Under the pieces are notes generated by a model, which was not told the origin of the DNA, searched no databases, and was given only the letters and a program-made list of their open reading frames with translations. This document shows positions 36,626 to 45,167 of a stretch of DNA of 64,000 bases, piece by piece. Source of the DNA: [Clostridium] aminophilum DSM 10710. Lineage in GTDB: Bacteria; Bacillota; Clostridia; Lachnospirales; Lachnospiraceae. Positions within the stretch are counted from its first letter, which is position 1, and every line of letters starts with the position of its first letter. The translations under genes were made by a program, and so were the position numbers. The stretch spans positions 1 through 64,000 of the forward strand of contig NZ_JONJ01000010.1 in NCBI RefSeq assembly GCF_000711825.1, given 5' to 3'.

Positions 36626-36690
36626 TTTCTCCAGGGCCCGTGCTTTCGCGAGACTTTGGAGACTGACGTGATAACGGGCGCAAACGTAAT
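36626..36690 (+). repeat. dispersed hairpin repeat, family 1, copy 2
   Basis: A short hairpin closed by CTCCA (36629-36633) and TGGAG (36657-36661), then GACTGACGTGATAACGGGCG (36661-36680) and CAAACG. It shares about 24 of 29 positions with the conserved segment at 26763-26790. Confidence 0.5.
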
Positions 36691-36744
36691 TCGTCCCGCT
36701 GCAGACCGGTCCGGAAACTGCAGGAAAATCTTTTGAGGTGCAGT

Positions 36745-37173
36745 ATGCTGAGAGAAGAGAAGATCCGCCGGATGACGGATCTGGCAATGTTTGAAAAGAA
36801 AAACGGAAAAAAAGTCCGGGAGGTGTCGGACTTTTACCGTACGGATTATGTGTTCCGCAGCCTGGTGCGCGGTTTTGTCAGTTATACCGTCAGTTTCGTG
36901 ATGATCGGTATTCTGTTTGTGTTTTACAATCTGGATATGGTCCTGGATGACCTCGATATGAAGACGCTGACGGTGCGCGTGACCGTCGCCATTGCGCTCT
37001 ATATTCTGGGAATGATCACCTATCTTCTGATCGTCGGCGGCGTCTACGGACGGCGCTACGACCGTCAGGTGACGCTCTGGAAGCAGTATCTGGAAATGCT
37101 CACGTCGCTGTCGCGCCGTTACGAATACCATGAACGGGCGGAGGAACTGATGAGGGAGGAAAAACGCGGATGA
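36745..37173 (+). CDS. small membrane protein of unknown function, cdaA operon
   Basis: A 142-residue protein with a charged N-terminus (MLREEKIRRM...KKNGKKVREVSDFY), two hydrophobic segments (about 45-75 and 85-115) and a charged C-terminal helix. I do not recognise the family. GAGGTG lies just before the ATG. Its stop overlaps the start of the next membrane protein by four bases (ATGA), and that gene is five bases from cdaA, so all three are surely co-translated. An accessory role in the c-di-AMP or envelope module is inferred from position only. Confidence 0.7.
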   Translation: MLREEKIRRMTDLAMFEKKNGKKVREVSDFYRTDYVFRSLVRGFVSYTVSFVMIGILFVFYNLDMVLDDLDMKTLTVRVTVAIALYILGMITYLLIVGGVYGRRYDRQVTLWKQYLEMLTSLSRRYEYHERAEELMREEKRG

Positions 37174-38108
37174 CCAATCTGCTTGTTTTAAAAGAATATC
37201 TGAAGGCGGTCTATGCGCGCTGGAGTATCGTGATCGACCCGGCCGTCCGCTTTCTTCTGGCGCTGATGTCGCTTTTATTTGTCACCCGGTTCACCGGATA
37301 TCAGGAAAAGCTCGGAAGCATTCTGTTGATCGTGCTGACTTCGGTGGGATGCGCTTTTCTGCCGACCACGGCGATCACGGCGGTTGCGGGATTTTTCCTG
37401 CTGGCCGAGTTTTTTGCGCTCTCTATGGAGGTGACGGTGATCACCCTCACATTCATTCTGATCGTCATGCTGCTCCTCTTTGGATTCCAGCCGGATTCGA
37501 TCTGGCTGCTCCTGCTGGCGCCGCTGGTGCTGTTTGCCAAAATGCCGCTTGCCATGGCGGTTCTGGTGGGACTTTCCGGGACGCTGGTTTCGGTGATTCC
37601 GATGAGCTGCGGCATTTTCGTCTATTACCTGATCATGTACGTCCGGCAGAACAGCAGTACGCTGACGGAAAAAGGGGAAGTAAGGGAAATGTCGGAGGTA
37701 TTTTCCAGCATTCTCCGGGGCATCCTGTCCAATCCGGAAATGATCGTCATGCTGATTGCGGTCTGCATCACCATGCTGGTAACACTTCTTCTGCGCAGAC
37801 TTTCGGTCAATTACGTGTGGGAGATCGCGATCGCCGGCGGACTGATGGCGGGCCTGATCGTGATTCTGGCCGGGAGCTACAGCTTCAGCCTTTCCGTCAG
37901 TCTTCCGCTCACCGCGGTTTCGGTGGCGGTCAGTGTACTGGTTGCCATGCTGTACCGGTTCCTTCGTTTTTCGGCCGATTACGGCCGCACGGAGTTCCTT
38001 CAGTATGAGGACGAGGATTACTACTATTATGTGAAGGCCGTCCCGAAAGTCAATATTGCACGGACGGATGTCAAGGTGCAGAAAATCAATAAAGTTCACA
38101 GGAGGTGA
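37170..38108 (+). CDS. multi-pass membrane protein of unknown function, cdaA operon
   Basis: A 312-residue integral membrane protein with about eight hydrophobic helices and a short cytoplasmic loop in the middle (RQNSSTLTEKGEVREMSEVF). The Tyr/Asp/Glu-rich C-terminal tail (LQYEDEDYYYYVKAVPKVNIARTD) is likely cytoplasmic. I do not recognise the family. The start overlaps the upstream gene by four bases and the stop is five bases from the cdaA GTG start, so its product may work with CdaA at the membrane. Confidence 0.7.
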   Translation: MTNLLVLKEYLKAVYARWSIVIDPAVRFLLALMSLLFVTRFTGYQEKLGSILLIVLTSVGCAFLPTTAITAVAGFFLLAEFFALSMEVTVITLTFILIVMLLLFGFQPDSIWLLLLAPLVLFAKMPLAMAVLVGLSGTLVSVIPMSCGIFVYYLIMYVRQNSSTLTEKGEVREMSEVFSSILRGILSNPEMIVMLIAVCITMLVTLLLRRLSVNYVWEIAIAGGLMAGLIVILAGSYSFSLSVSLPLTAVSVAVSVLVAMLYRFLRFSADYGRTEFLQYEDEDYYYYVKAVPKVNIARTDVKVQKINKVHRR

Positions 38109-38112
38109 CACG

Positions 38113-38994
38113 GTGGGAACGTCGTTTTTTTCCCAGCTTTATTCCTGGATTTCGTTTGTCCCGAAGATCGGATTTAAAAATATCGTCGAGATTCTGATTA
38201 TCACGTTTTTGATCTATAAGATCATCATCTGGATCCGGAATACCCGCGCGAGCGTGCTTTTGAAGGGAATTGGCTTTATTTTCGGCTTTTTCGTGTTTGC
38301 AGCGGTTCTTGATCTGGACACGATTCTCTGGCTGATGGAAAAATTCTCCGTGATCGCGGTGACCGCAGTGCTGGTTATCTTCCAGCCGGAGCTCCGGAGA
38401 GCGCTGGAGCAGCTCGGAAGCCAGAAGATGTTCGGCAATCTCTTCCAGTCGGAGGAGGACGCCGAAAAAGAGGAATTTTCGGAGGTGACCGTCGGCGAGC
38501 TTGTCCGCGCCTGTTTTGAGATGAGCAGGGTCAAGACCGGCGCGTTGATGGTTCTTGAGCGTGAGAGCCCGCTTTCCGAAATCCGGCGCACCGGGATCGA
38601 CATCGACGGTCTCGTGAGCAGCCAGCTTCTGATCAATATTTTTGAACACAACACGCCGCTTCATGACGGAGCGGTTGTGATCCGGGGAAACCGGGTCGCG
38701 GCGGCGACCTGTTATCTCCCTCTTTCCGAGAACAATGATATCAGCAAGGCTTACGGTACCAGACACCGTGCCGCCATCGGCATCAGCGAGAACACGGACA
38801 GCGTGACACTGGTAGTCTCGGAGGAGACCGGTCAGGTATCCGTGGCGATCGGCGGGGAGCTTCAGGCAGCGTCGACGCAGGAAAGGCTGAGAGATATCCT
38901 CGAGACCGAGATGCTCCGCGGTGAACCGATCGGAAACCGGCATTTTGGCTCGTTCTGGAAGAGGAGGAAGCATGAAGGAAAAGATTCTGAATAA
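38113..38994 (+). CDS. cdaA: diadenylate cyclase CdaA
   Basis: A 293-residue membrane-bound enzyme that makes the second messenger c-di-AMP from two ATP. Three N-terminal helices lie in the first ~90 residues. The DAC domain has DGAVVI (HDGAVVIRGNRVAAATCYLPLS) and the RHRAAIG motif, both needed for ATP binding and catalysis. The start is a GTG at 38113 behind a textbook AGGAGGTGA; no ATG in frame is placed as well. It overlaps cdaR by 23 bases, the usual CdaA-CdaR arrangement; glmM is not adjacent. Confidence 0.95.
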   Translation: MGTSFFSQLYSWISFVPKIGFKNIVEILIITFLIYKIIIWIRNTRASVLLKGIGFIFGFFVFAAVLDLDTILWLMEKFSVIAVTAVLVIFQPELRRALEQLGSQKMFGNLFQSEEDAEKEEFSEVTVGELVRACFEMSRVKTGALMVLERESPLSEIRRTGIDIDGLVSSQLLINIFEHNTPLHDGAVVIRGNRVAAATCYLPLSENNDISKAYGTRHRAAIGISENTDSVTLVVSEETGQVSVAIGGELQAASTQERLRDILETEMLRGEPIGNRHFGSFWKRRKHEGKDSE

Positions 38995-40348
38995 TGCCAG
39001 ATGGAAACTGATGGCTCTCGGGCTGGCGTTTATCGTCTGGCTCAGCGTCGTCAATATCGCGAATCCGACGATTACATCGACCCGGGAGGTGCAGGTGGAG
39101 ATCGTGAACGGAGATATCCTTCAGGACGCGAATCTGGCATATGAGGTTCTCGGCAAGAAGACCGCGACGGTCACCTACAAGGTTCGGACGAGAGACGACT
39201 ACCGGATCAAGGCGTCGGATTTTCGTGCATATGCGGATCTCTCCGAGATGTATGCCGTGACGGGGGCTATCCCGATTCATCTGCAGGTGCTGAACAACGC
39301 ATCACTCATTGACGGAGAAAAGGTTGCACCGGAGGTGGTGCGGATCCAGACGGAGCCGATGCAGACCAAAGAGTTCAGTGTTGTGGCACGGCCGAAGGGA
39401 AAAGTCGCTTCCGGCTTTGAGAAGGGAGCGGTAACGCTTGATCCGCAGAAAGTTGTGGTTCAGGGACCGCAGTCTCTGGTCGGACAGATCAATTCTGTCG
39501 GCGTGGAATTTGATGTGGAAGGCGCAGACAGTACCGTCGAGACGGACGGAACGCCGGGATTCTATGATGCAAACGGAAATGCGCTTCATCTGAGCGACTC
39601 GGTACAGATCCTGACGGATTCCGTTCACTGCACTATGGAAGTGCTTCGGCTGAAGGAAATCCCGCTGAACTTTGTGGTTAGCGGAACTCCTGCGGACGGT
39701 TATCGCTTCACCGGCGCGGATGCGACCGTTGCCGCGGTCAATGTGGCCGGCGATACCCGGATTCTGGATTCTCTCAGTGAGATCCGGATCCAGACACCGG
39801 CGCTGAACGTGGCGGATGCCGAGAAGAATGTGGAGACAGAGATCGACATCAGTGATTATCTTCCGGAGGGAGTGACCGTATCCGGTCTCGACAGCACTGT
39901 GATTCACGTGGTTCTGAATGTGAAGAAACTGGATATCCAGCGCTTCAATGTCAGCCCGTCGGATATTACGCTCACGGGTGAAAACGGCAGTTACCGCTAT
40001 ACGGTGGAGAGCGCGTCGATGGGAATGCGGATTCAGGGACTTCCGGATGTGTTAAAGAAACTGAAAGTTTCGGATCTGAGCCTGACAGCGGATGTGTCAT
40101 CCCTTTCGCCCGGAGTGCACACGATTCAGGTCAAGGCAGAGCCGGCGGACGGATGTGAGATCGTCACCTACCCGTCTGTCACGGTTCATGTCCGCGACGA
40201 GAACAGCAGCGAAAACAACGATGAGAACACCGGTTCCGCGGAAGCGGAATCGGGTTCGGCCGGAGAAGAGACAAAGGCTTCCGGCAAAAACGGAGAGAAA
40301 AAAACGGAGGAGGATGCGGCGAATTTTAGTGCCGCATCCGGAAATTGA
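38972..40348 (+). CDS. cdaR: YbbR-domain regulator CdaR
   Basis: A 458-residue protein with one N-terminal membrane helix (residues ~8-28) and an extracytoplasmic part of about four YbbR repeats (~35-400), ending in a low-complexity Glu/Ser/Asn tail. CdaR binds CdaA and modulates c-di-AMP production. GAGGAGG precedes the ATG at 38972, inside the end of cdaA. HPr follows after three bases. Confidence 0.9.
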   Translation: MKEKILNNARWKLMALGLAFIVWLSVVNIANPTITSTREVQVEIVNGDILQDANLAYEVLGKKTATVTYKVRTRDDYRIKASDFRAYADLSEMYAVTGAIPIHLQVLNNASLIDGEKVAPEVVRIQTEPMQTKEFSVVARPKGKVASGFEKGAVTLDPQKVVVQGPQSLVGQINSVGVEFDVEGADSTVETDGTPGFYDANGNALHLSDSVQILTDSVHCTMEVLRLKEIPLNFVVSGTPADGYRFTGADATVAAVNVAGDTRILDSLSEIRIQTPALNVADAEKNVETEIDISDYLPEGVTVSGLDSTVIHVVLNVKKLDIQRFNVSPSDITLTGENGSYRYTVESASMGMRIQGLPDVLKKLKVSDLSLTADVSSLSPGVHTIQVKAEPADGCEIVTYPSVTVHVRDENSSENNDENTGSAEAESGSAGEETKASGKNGEKKTEEDAANFSAASGN

Positions 40349-40351
40349 CCT

Positions 40352-40612
40352 ATGATCAGTGAACAAGTTACACTCGGTGTTCCGGAAGGCCTTCATCTGA
40401 GGCCGGCGAACCGCCTGTGCAATATTGCCATTGGATTTCAGTCCAGCATCGTGTTCCGCGTGCGGGAATCCGATTACAACGCAAAGAGCGTGCTTAGCAC
40501 GCTCGGCGCCTGCATCCGGTTCGGCGATGCTTTTGAGATCCGCTGTGATGGGCCGGATGAGCAGGAAGCTCTGAAGGCCATGTGTGAGGCGGTCCGGGGA
40601 GAACTGACATGA
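40352..40612 (+). CDS. HPr-family phosphocarrier protein
   Basis: An 86-residue HPr-like protein. H15 in GLHLRPA is the EI-phosphorylated histidine position (GLHARPA in most HPr), and S46 in NAKSVLSTLG is the HPr-kinase site, both at canonical numbers. It could serve sugar phosphotransfer or, like Crh, regulation only. The location, inside a c-di-AMP operon rather than beside ptsI, is unusual. Its stop overlaps the next gene by four bases. Confidence 0.85.
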   Translation: MISEQVTLGVPEGLHLRPANRLCNIAIGFQSSIVFRVRESDYNAKSVLSTLGACIRFGDAFEIRCDGPDEQEALKAMCEAVRGELT

Positions 40613-42069
40613 TAATCTATCTCATTCTCTATGCGGCGGCATATCTGGCTTCCGCGAGCGGTCATACGTTGCTGGCCGGGCTGGAACTTGGCATCGCCGC
40701 CATTTACCTTTTTGCGGAAAGCGTAAAAAGAAGCGGGAGTTTTTGCGATCTGCGGGGCCTCTTTTCCCTGAGTTTCAGCGGGGGAGAGGCCCTTGCTGTC
40801 ATGCGGCTTTCGTATCTGTCGTCCGAATGGTCTCCGGTTACGTGGCTCTCCTTTTTTGCCGCACAGATGGCATTTCTTACGGCATGGGAACTGACGGGCA
40901 TCCGGATGGACGGTCGGAGCGGATTCGGAATCGCTTCCCCGGGGCAGACGGAAAACGGTGGCTGGAATTCCGGTTTCGGAAGCGGCCGGCGTTCGGCTTT
41001 CGGAGGCGACCGGGGAAGAAGCGGAGGACACGGTACCGGAGGCGCTGACTCGGCGCGGCATGCCGTGGCGGCGAGCGCATTTGCCATCGCTGCCGTGAGT
41101 TTTCTGAGTTTTCTGTTTGAAGCATTCCGGCTCGGGTATGTTCCACTTTTTGTCCGCGGCGTTCCGCATGCCTACTCTGAGTTTCATCTCATGGGGGTTC
41201 ATTACATTACGGTCAGCTGCGTGCTGGTGCCGGGACTGGACATGATATATCTTAAACTCCGGAAGGATGCGGGAGAACAGTTTTCGGTGCGCGTCCGCTC
41301 CGTCGGCAGCATCAACCGGTTTCATTTTCTCAACGGCAACATGATCGGGAAAAGAGATCTTTTCTTTGACCGGCTGGCGGAACTCGCCCTTATTCTGTCG
41401 CTGGCGGTCCCGCTTCTGTGCGTTTCCCGCTTTCAGATGATGTTCGGAATTCTGATCGCGGTGGCGGTGTATGTCCGGATGTTTGACCGGATCCGTCCCT
41501 GGATGATTCCGGCCGCGCTAACGGTGATCGCGGTGCTCTTTGCGGCTTTGTCCGTCGCGAGAAGCCATGATGCGGCGTACCTGAATCAGGTGTTTGAGAT
41601 GAAGAATGAACACATGCCGGTCTTTTTCTCGCAGCCGTATATCTATATCGCAAACAATTACGAGAATTTCGACTATATGGTGCGGGCGCTCACAGAGCAC
41701 TCGATGGGAGCAAAGTCCATGATGCCGCTTCTGACTTTTACCGGCATAAAGTTTCTGAAGCCGGAACTGGTGGAATGGCCGATGTATTTTGTGAAAGAAG
41801 AGCTGACCACCACCACGATCCTTTACGACGCCTACTATGATTTCGGTGTCTTTGGCGTGGTACTGTTCTCCGCTCTTCTCGGCGGAGCGGCGCGCTGGAT
41901 TGCCGATCGGGCGGAAAAATGCACGAATCCGGTGATGTTTCTGTTTTACGGACAGGCAGCCGTCTATCTTCTTCTGGCGTTCTTTACGACCTGGTTTTCC
42001 CTTCCGGTGACGTGGTTTTATTTCGGCGTTACGGCCGCGGCCGCACTGGCGGTGGAACTTCGAAGCTGA
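40609..42069 (+). CDS. oligosaccharide repeat-unit polymerase-like membrane protein
   Basis: A 486-residue protein with about ten to twelve membrane helices. The C-terminal half (FEMKNEHMPVFFSQPYIYIANN, NYENFDYMVRAL, FGVFGVVLFSALLGG) resembles Wzy-type O-antigen/oligosaccharide polymerases, which join sugar repeat units outside the membrane. A Gly/Ser/Arg-rich loop of about 45 residues (~105-150) is inserted between early helices. No glycosyltransferases or flippase genes are near, so the polymer is unknown; it could instead be a related transporter. Starts in the HPr stop (ATGA). Confidence 0.55.
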   Translation: MIIYLILYAAAYLASASGHTLLAGLELGIAAIYLFAESVKRSGSFCDLRGLFSLSFSGGEALAVMRLSYLSSEWSPVTWLSFFAAQMAFLTAWELTGIRMDGRSGFGIASPGQTENGGWNSGFGSGRRSAFGGDRGRSGGHGTGGADSARHAVAASAFAIAAVSFLSFLFEAFRLGYVPLFVRGVPHAYSEFHLMGVHYITVSCVLVPGLDMIYLKLRKDAGEQFSVRVRSVGSINRFHFLNGNMIGKRDLFFDRLAELALILSLAVPLLCVSRFQMMFGILIAVAVYVRMFDRIRPWMIPAALTVIAVLFAALSVARSHDAAYLNQVFEMKNEHMPVFFSQPYIYIANNYENFDYMVRALTEHSMGAKSMMPLLTFTGIKFLKPELVEWPMYFVKEELTTTTILYDAYYDFGVFGVVLFSALLGGAARWIADRAEKCTNPVMFLFYGQAAVYLLLAFFTTWFSLPVTWFYFGVTAAAALAVELRS

Positions 42070-42112
42070 CGGAAACATAATAAAAAATTATGCTTATCAA
42101 AACGCAAGATAA

Positions 42113-42142
42113 TTGGTTATCGGATATAAAAACGGATATAAT
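42113..42142 (+). promoter_or_regulatory. promoter of the aminotransferase gene
   Basis: TTGGTT (42113-42118), 18-base spacer, TATAAT (42137-42142). Confidence 0.55.
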
Positions 42143-42195
42143 GGAAATATATAGATAAGAACTGCAGATCCGTTTTTTCAGAAAGAGGATATACC

Positions 42196-43389
42196 ATGAT
42201 ATCAGAAAAAATGATGCCGTTACTTCGCAATAATTCCGCGATCCGTATGATGTTTGAGGAAGGCAACCGCCTTGCGGCGCTGTACGGACGGGAAAATGTT
42301 TATGACTTCAGCCTCGGAAATCCCTCGGTTCCGGCGCCGCCGGAGGTCAATCAGGCAATCCGGGATGTTCTGGAGGAGGAAGATACGCTTCTGATTCACG
42401 GATATATGTCCAACAGCGGATATGAGGATGTCCGCGAGGCGATCGCGCAGTCGCTGAATGACCGGTTCGGAACCCGCTTCGGTGCCCGGAATCTGATCAT
42501 GACCGTGGGAGCGGCCAGCGCGCTGAATATCATTCTGAAAGCGGTGCTGAATCCGGACGATGAAGTGCTGACCTTTGCCCCGTACTTTGTCGAGTACGGC
42601 AATTATGTCCGCAATTATGACGGAAAACTGATGGTGGTTCCGGCTGACACCGAAACGTTTCAGCCGAACCTGACCGCGTTTGAGTCGATGATCAACAAAC
42701 GCACCAAGGCGGTGCTCATCAACACGCCGAACAATCCCACCGGCGTCATTTATTCCGAAGAGACCATCCGGAGCCTTGCCGCAATTCTGGAAGAAAAGCA
42801 GAAGGAATTCGGCACGGAGATTCTGCTGATCTCCGACGAGCCATACCGCGAGCTTGCATACGACGGGATCGAGGTTCCGTATGTGACAAAGTTCTATGCC
42901 AACAGCGTGGTCTGCTATTCGTACAGCAAGTCACTCTCTCTTCCGGGGGAGCGAATCGGATATGTTGTGATCCCGGACGAGGTCAGTGAGAGCAGGGAGC
43001 TGATCGCGGCGGCCGCCATCGCAAACCGTGTGATCGGAAGCGTGAATGCGCCTTCTCTGATTCAGAGAGTGATCAAGCGCTGTCTGAATGCGAAAGTGAA
43101 TGTCGAAGCCTATGACCGGAACCGCAGTGCGCTCTATGACGGTCTGACAGCTCTCGGATTTGAATGTGTGCGCCCGCAGGGAGCGTTCTATATGTGGGTG
43201 AAGTCTCCTGTGGAAGATGAAAAGGAATTCTGTGATGTCTGCAGAGAACATCATATTCTGGTGGTGCCGGGTTCCTCCTTTGCCTGCGGCGGATACGTCC
43301 GCATCGCGTACTGCGTGAGCTACGACATGATCGGGCGTTCCATGCCGGCATTTGCAAAGGTCGCGGAGCAATACGGCCTGAAAAAATAA
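42196..43389 (+). CDS. class I/II PLP-dependent aminotransferase
   Basis: A 397-residue fold-type I aminotransferase. The PLP lysine is in SYSKSLSLPGERIGY, the cofactor-binding NTPNNPTG is near residue 177 and SDEPYRE near 215. RIAYCVSYDMI near the C-terminus supplies the carboxylate-binding arginine. It resembles aspartate/aromatic aminotransferases common in Firmicutes, so the substrate is likely aspartate or an aromatic amino acid, but this cannot be fixed. GAGGA lies before the ATG. The trp operon starts 1.2 kb downstream. Confidence 0.9.
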   Translation: MISEKMMPLLRNNSAIRMMFEEGNRLAALYGRENVYDFSLGNPSVPAPPEVNQAIRDVLEEEDTLLIHGYMSNSGYEDVREAIAQSLNDRFGTRFGARNLIMTVGAASALNIILKAVLNPDDEVLTFAPYFVEYGNYVRNYDGKLMVVPADTETFQPNLTAFESMINKRTKAVLINTPNNPTGVIYSEETIRSLAAILEEKQKEFGTEILLISDEPYRELAYDGIEVPYVTKFYANSVVCYSYSKSLSLPGERIGYVVIPDEVSESRELIAAAAIANRVIGSVNAPSLIQRVIKRCLNAKVNVEAYDRNRSALYDGLTALGFECVRPQGAFYMWVKSPVEDEKEFCDVCREHHILVVPGSSFACGGYVRIAYCVSYDMIGRSMPAFAKVAEQYGLKK

Positions 43390-43412
43390 AAATAAGTCCC
43401 GGAGGACATAAT

Positions 43413-44576
43413 ATGGATAACGAGCGAAACAGGAAGGACGTCGATCGGGCCCCGGAGGCCGGATCGGACAGGAATCGGCTGATGCTCCTTACCGCGCGGT
43501 TTCTGATACCGATCGCGGAGAAGGCGGGGGTGATTCTGTGCGCCATTTTCCTGTTTCGTTTTTATGTGCCTTTCCTGGTCGCCTGGCTGATCGCAATGCT
43601 GATTCACCCGCTCGTGCATTTTCTGGAGCGGAAATTCCGGATCGGCAGGAGATACGGGTCCCTGGTCCTGATCGGAACCGTTCTGGCGGCAGTGTTCTAT
43701 CTTCTGTGGAGGATTGGCCTGTGGGCATATCAGCTTTTTCTGTGGGCGCAGAGACAGTTTCCGGAATTGGCGGAGAAGATTCCGGACCAGTTTCGCGGTT
43801 CGGCGCCCGAGATCCGGAAAGTCCTCAGCGTGTTTCCGGACACTCTCGTCTACACGGTCGTCATTCTGGCCGGCTCCTACCTGTTCCTTGTCCACTATGA
43901 CAGCTGCATCGCATTTTTGAGGAGGCATATGCCGAAACGGCTTACGGCATACGGGATCTTCCTGAAAGGTGAGGCGGGACGTCTGATCGGGGGATATTTC
44001 CTCGCACAGTTCAGGATCATGCTGGTGGTGATGGCGGTACTGATTGCCGGATTCCTGATCCTGAAGGTGAAATGGGCGCTTCTGCTGGCTTTTCTCATCT
44101 CGTTTCTGGATTTCCTGCCGGTATTCGGAACCGGGACGGCACTGCTTCCGTGGGCTGTATTCTCATTTTGGCAGAACGACTACCGGATGGCGGCGGGGTG
44201 TGTGATTCTCTGGGCGGTCACGCAGTTTCTCCGGCAGCTGATTCAGCCGAAGGTCGTGGGCGATACCATGGGACTGTCGCCGCTGATGACGCTTTTCCTC
44301 CTTTTTACCGGTTACCGTGTCTGCGGAATCGGCGGAATGATCCTCGCCGTTCCCATCGGAATTTTAATCGGACAGTTCTGGAAGCACGGCTTTTTTGACC
44401 GTGAGCGGGAAGCGTTCCGGGAACTGAGAAAAGAGTGGCACCGGATCCTGAGGTCGGAACCGGAGTCCTGTATGGATCCGGGGCAGAGTTCGAATTCGGA
44501 TCCGGAGAAGCAGGAGGATGAAGGAAATGACGATATTCCGTCAGATTATAAACGGGATGAAGAAATGAAATGTTGA
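43413..44576 (+). CDS. AI-2E-family transporter
   Basis: A 387-residue membrane protein of the AI-2E exporter/YtvI-like family with about seven or eight helices. Conserved pieces include YFLAQFRIMLVVMAVLIAGFLIL, LDFLPVFGTGTALLPWA, and QLIQPKVVGDTMGLSPLMTLFLLFTGYRVCGIGGMILAVP. Members export autoinducer-2, act as Na+/H+ antiporters or take part in sporulation; the role here is open. GGAGGA precedes the ATG. The -35 of the next promoter overlaps its stop codon. Confidence 0.87.
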   Translation: MDNERNRKDVDRAPEAGSDRNRLMLLTARFLIPIAEKAGVILCAIFLFRFYVPFLVAWLIAMLIHPLVHFLERKFRIGRRYGSLVLIGTVLAAVFYLLWRIGLWAYQLFLWAQRQFPELAEKIPDQFRGSAPEIRKVLSVFPDTLVYTVVILAGSYLFLVHYDSCIAFLRRHMPKRLTAYGIFLKGEAGRLIGGYFLAQFRIMLVVMAVLIAGFLILKVKWALLLAFLISFLDFLPVFGTGTALLPWAVFSFWQNDYRMAAGCVILWAVTQFLRQLIQPKVVGDTMGLSPLMTLFLLFTGYRVCGIGGMILAVPIGILIGQFWKHGFFDREREAFRELRKEWHRILRSEPESCMDPGQSSNSDPEKQEDEGNDDIPSDYKRDEEMKC

Positions 44577-44601
44577 CTTTTGGTAGAAGATCATGTAATA
44601 T
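44573..44601 (+). promoter_or_regulatory. trp operon promoter
   Basis: TTGACT (44573-44578), 17-base spacer, TAATAT (44596-44601). The -35 overlaps the stop codon of the AI-2E-family gene. Transcription would start near 44608, the 5' end of the T-box. Confidence 0.75.
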
Positions 44602-44607
44602 TTAGAC

Positions 44608-44928
44608 AATTTCATAGAGCGTTTGAAACCGATGACGTGGAGATAACGTATCAGAAGGAATTCACAGAGAGCTGAAGATGGTGGAATTTCAGCATTATCA
44701 CCCTGATGCAAATGGACCACAGAGGGCATCGTGAACACGGCGGAGCATCCGCCGCAAGTATTCGATGACGGGAGGACGTCGTTACAGTCCGGGAGTATGA
44801 TGGTACTTCGCAAAAGGAGCACAGCAGGCCGGAAACGTGTCATGCTGTGAATCAAGGTGGCACCGCGCTGAATTCAGATTCAACGTCCTTGAGAGATGAT
44901 CGGAAGATCTCTCTCAGGGGCGTTTTTG
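44608..44928 (+). promoter_or_regulatory. T-box riboswitch (tryptophan) of the trp operon
   Basis: The T-box sequence AAGGTGGCACCGCG is at 44854-44867 and pairs with the tRNA acceptor end. In Stem I a stem GCTGAA (44671-44676) with TTCAGC (44688-44693) frames a TGG triplet at 44682-44684, a candidate Trp specifier codon. The terminator is a stem of 44882-44897 with 44907-44924, followed by TTTTT. Uncharged tRNA(Trp) would favour the antiterminator and expression of trpEGDCFBA. The specifier assignment rests on position and on the operon it controls. Confidence 0.92.
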
Positions 44929-45108
44929 TGTTTCACATTTCCTGTGAAACACAAAATGCTCCGCGAGGATGCGCACGCCGCTGAAAGCAAATTCACTAAG
45001 CTCGAGAAAACCTCGCTAAGTGAATTTCCATGGCACGCACTAAGCTCGAAAAGACCTCGCTAAGAGCTTCGCCAAGGAAGCTGTCACCTTCCGGTGACCA
45101 GCGGCGGC
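44924..45108 (+). repeat. dispersed structured repeat, family 2, copy 2 (with insertion)
   Basis: A 14-base inverted repeat TTTTGTGTTTCACA (44924-44937) with TGTGAAACACAAAA (44943-44956) is followed by the core TGCTCCGCGAGGAT and ACGCCGCTGA (44957-44984). After a ~91-base insertion comes GGAAGCTGTCACC...GGTGACCAGCGGCGG (45076-45107). The insertion itself holds two 26-base near-identical segments (44995-45020 and 45039-45064, starting ACTAAGCTCGA). The arms share only the TTTT/AAAA ends with copy 1 at 10810. Confidence 0.7.
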
Positions 45109-45167
45109 GTCCGGATTGGTCGAATAACGCAGAAAGGCTGAGATTTTTATCTGGGAGAGGAGCGTAT

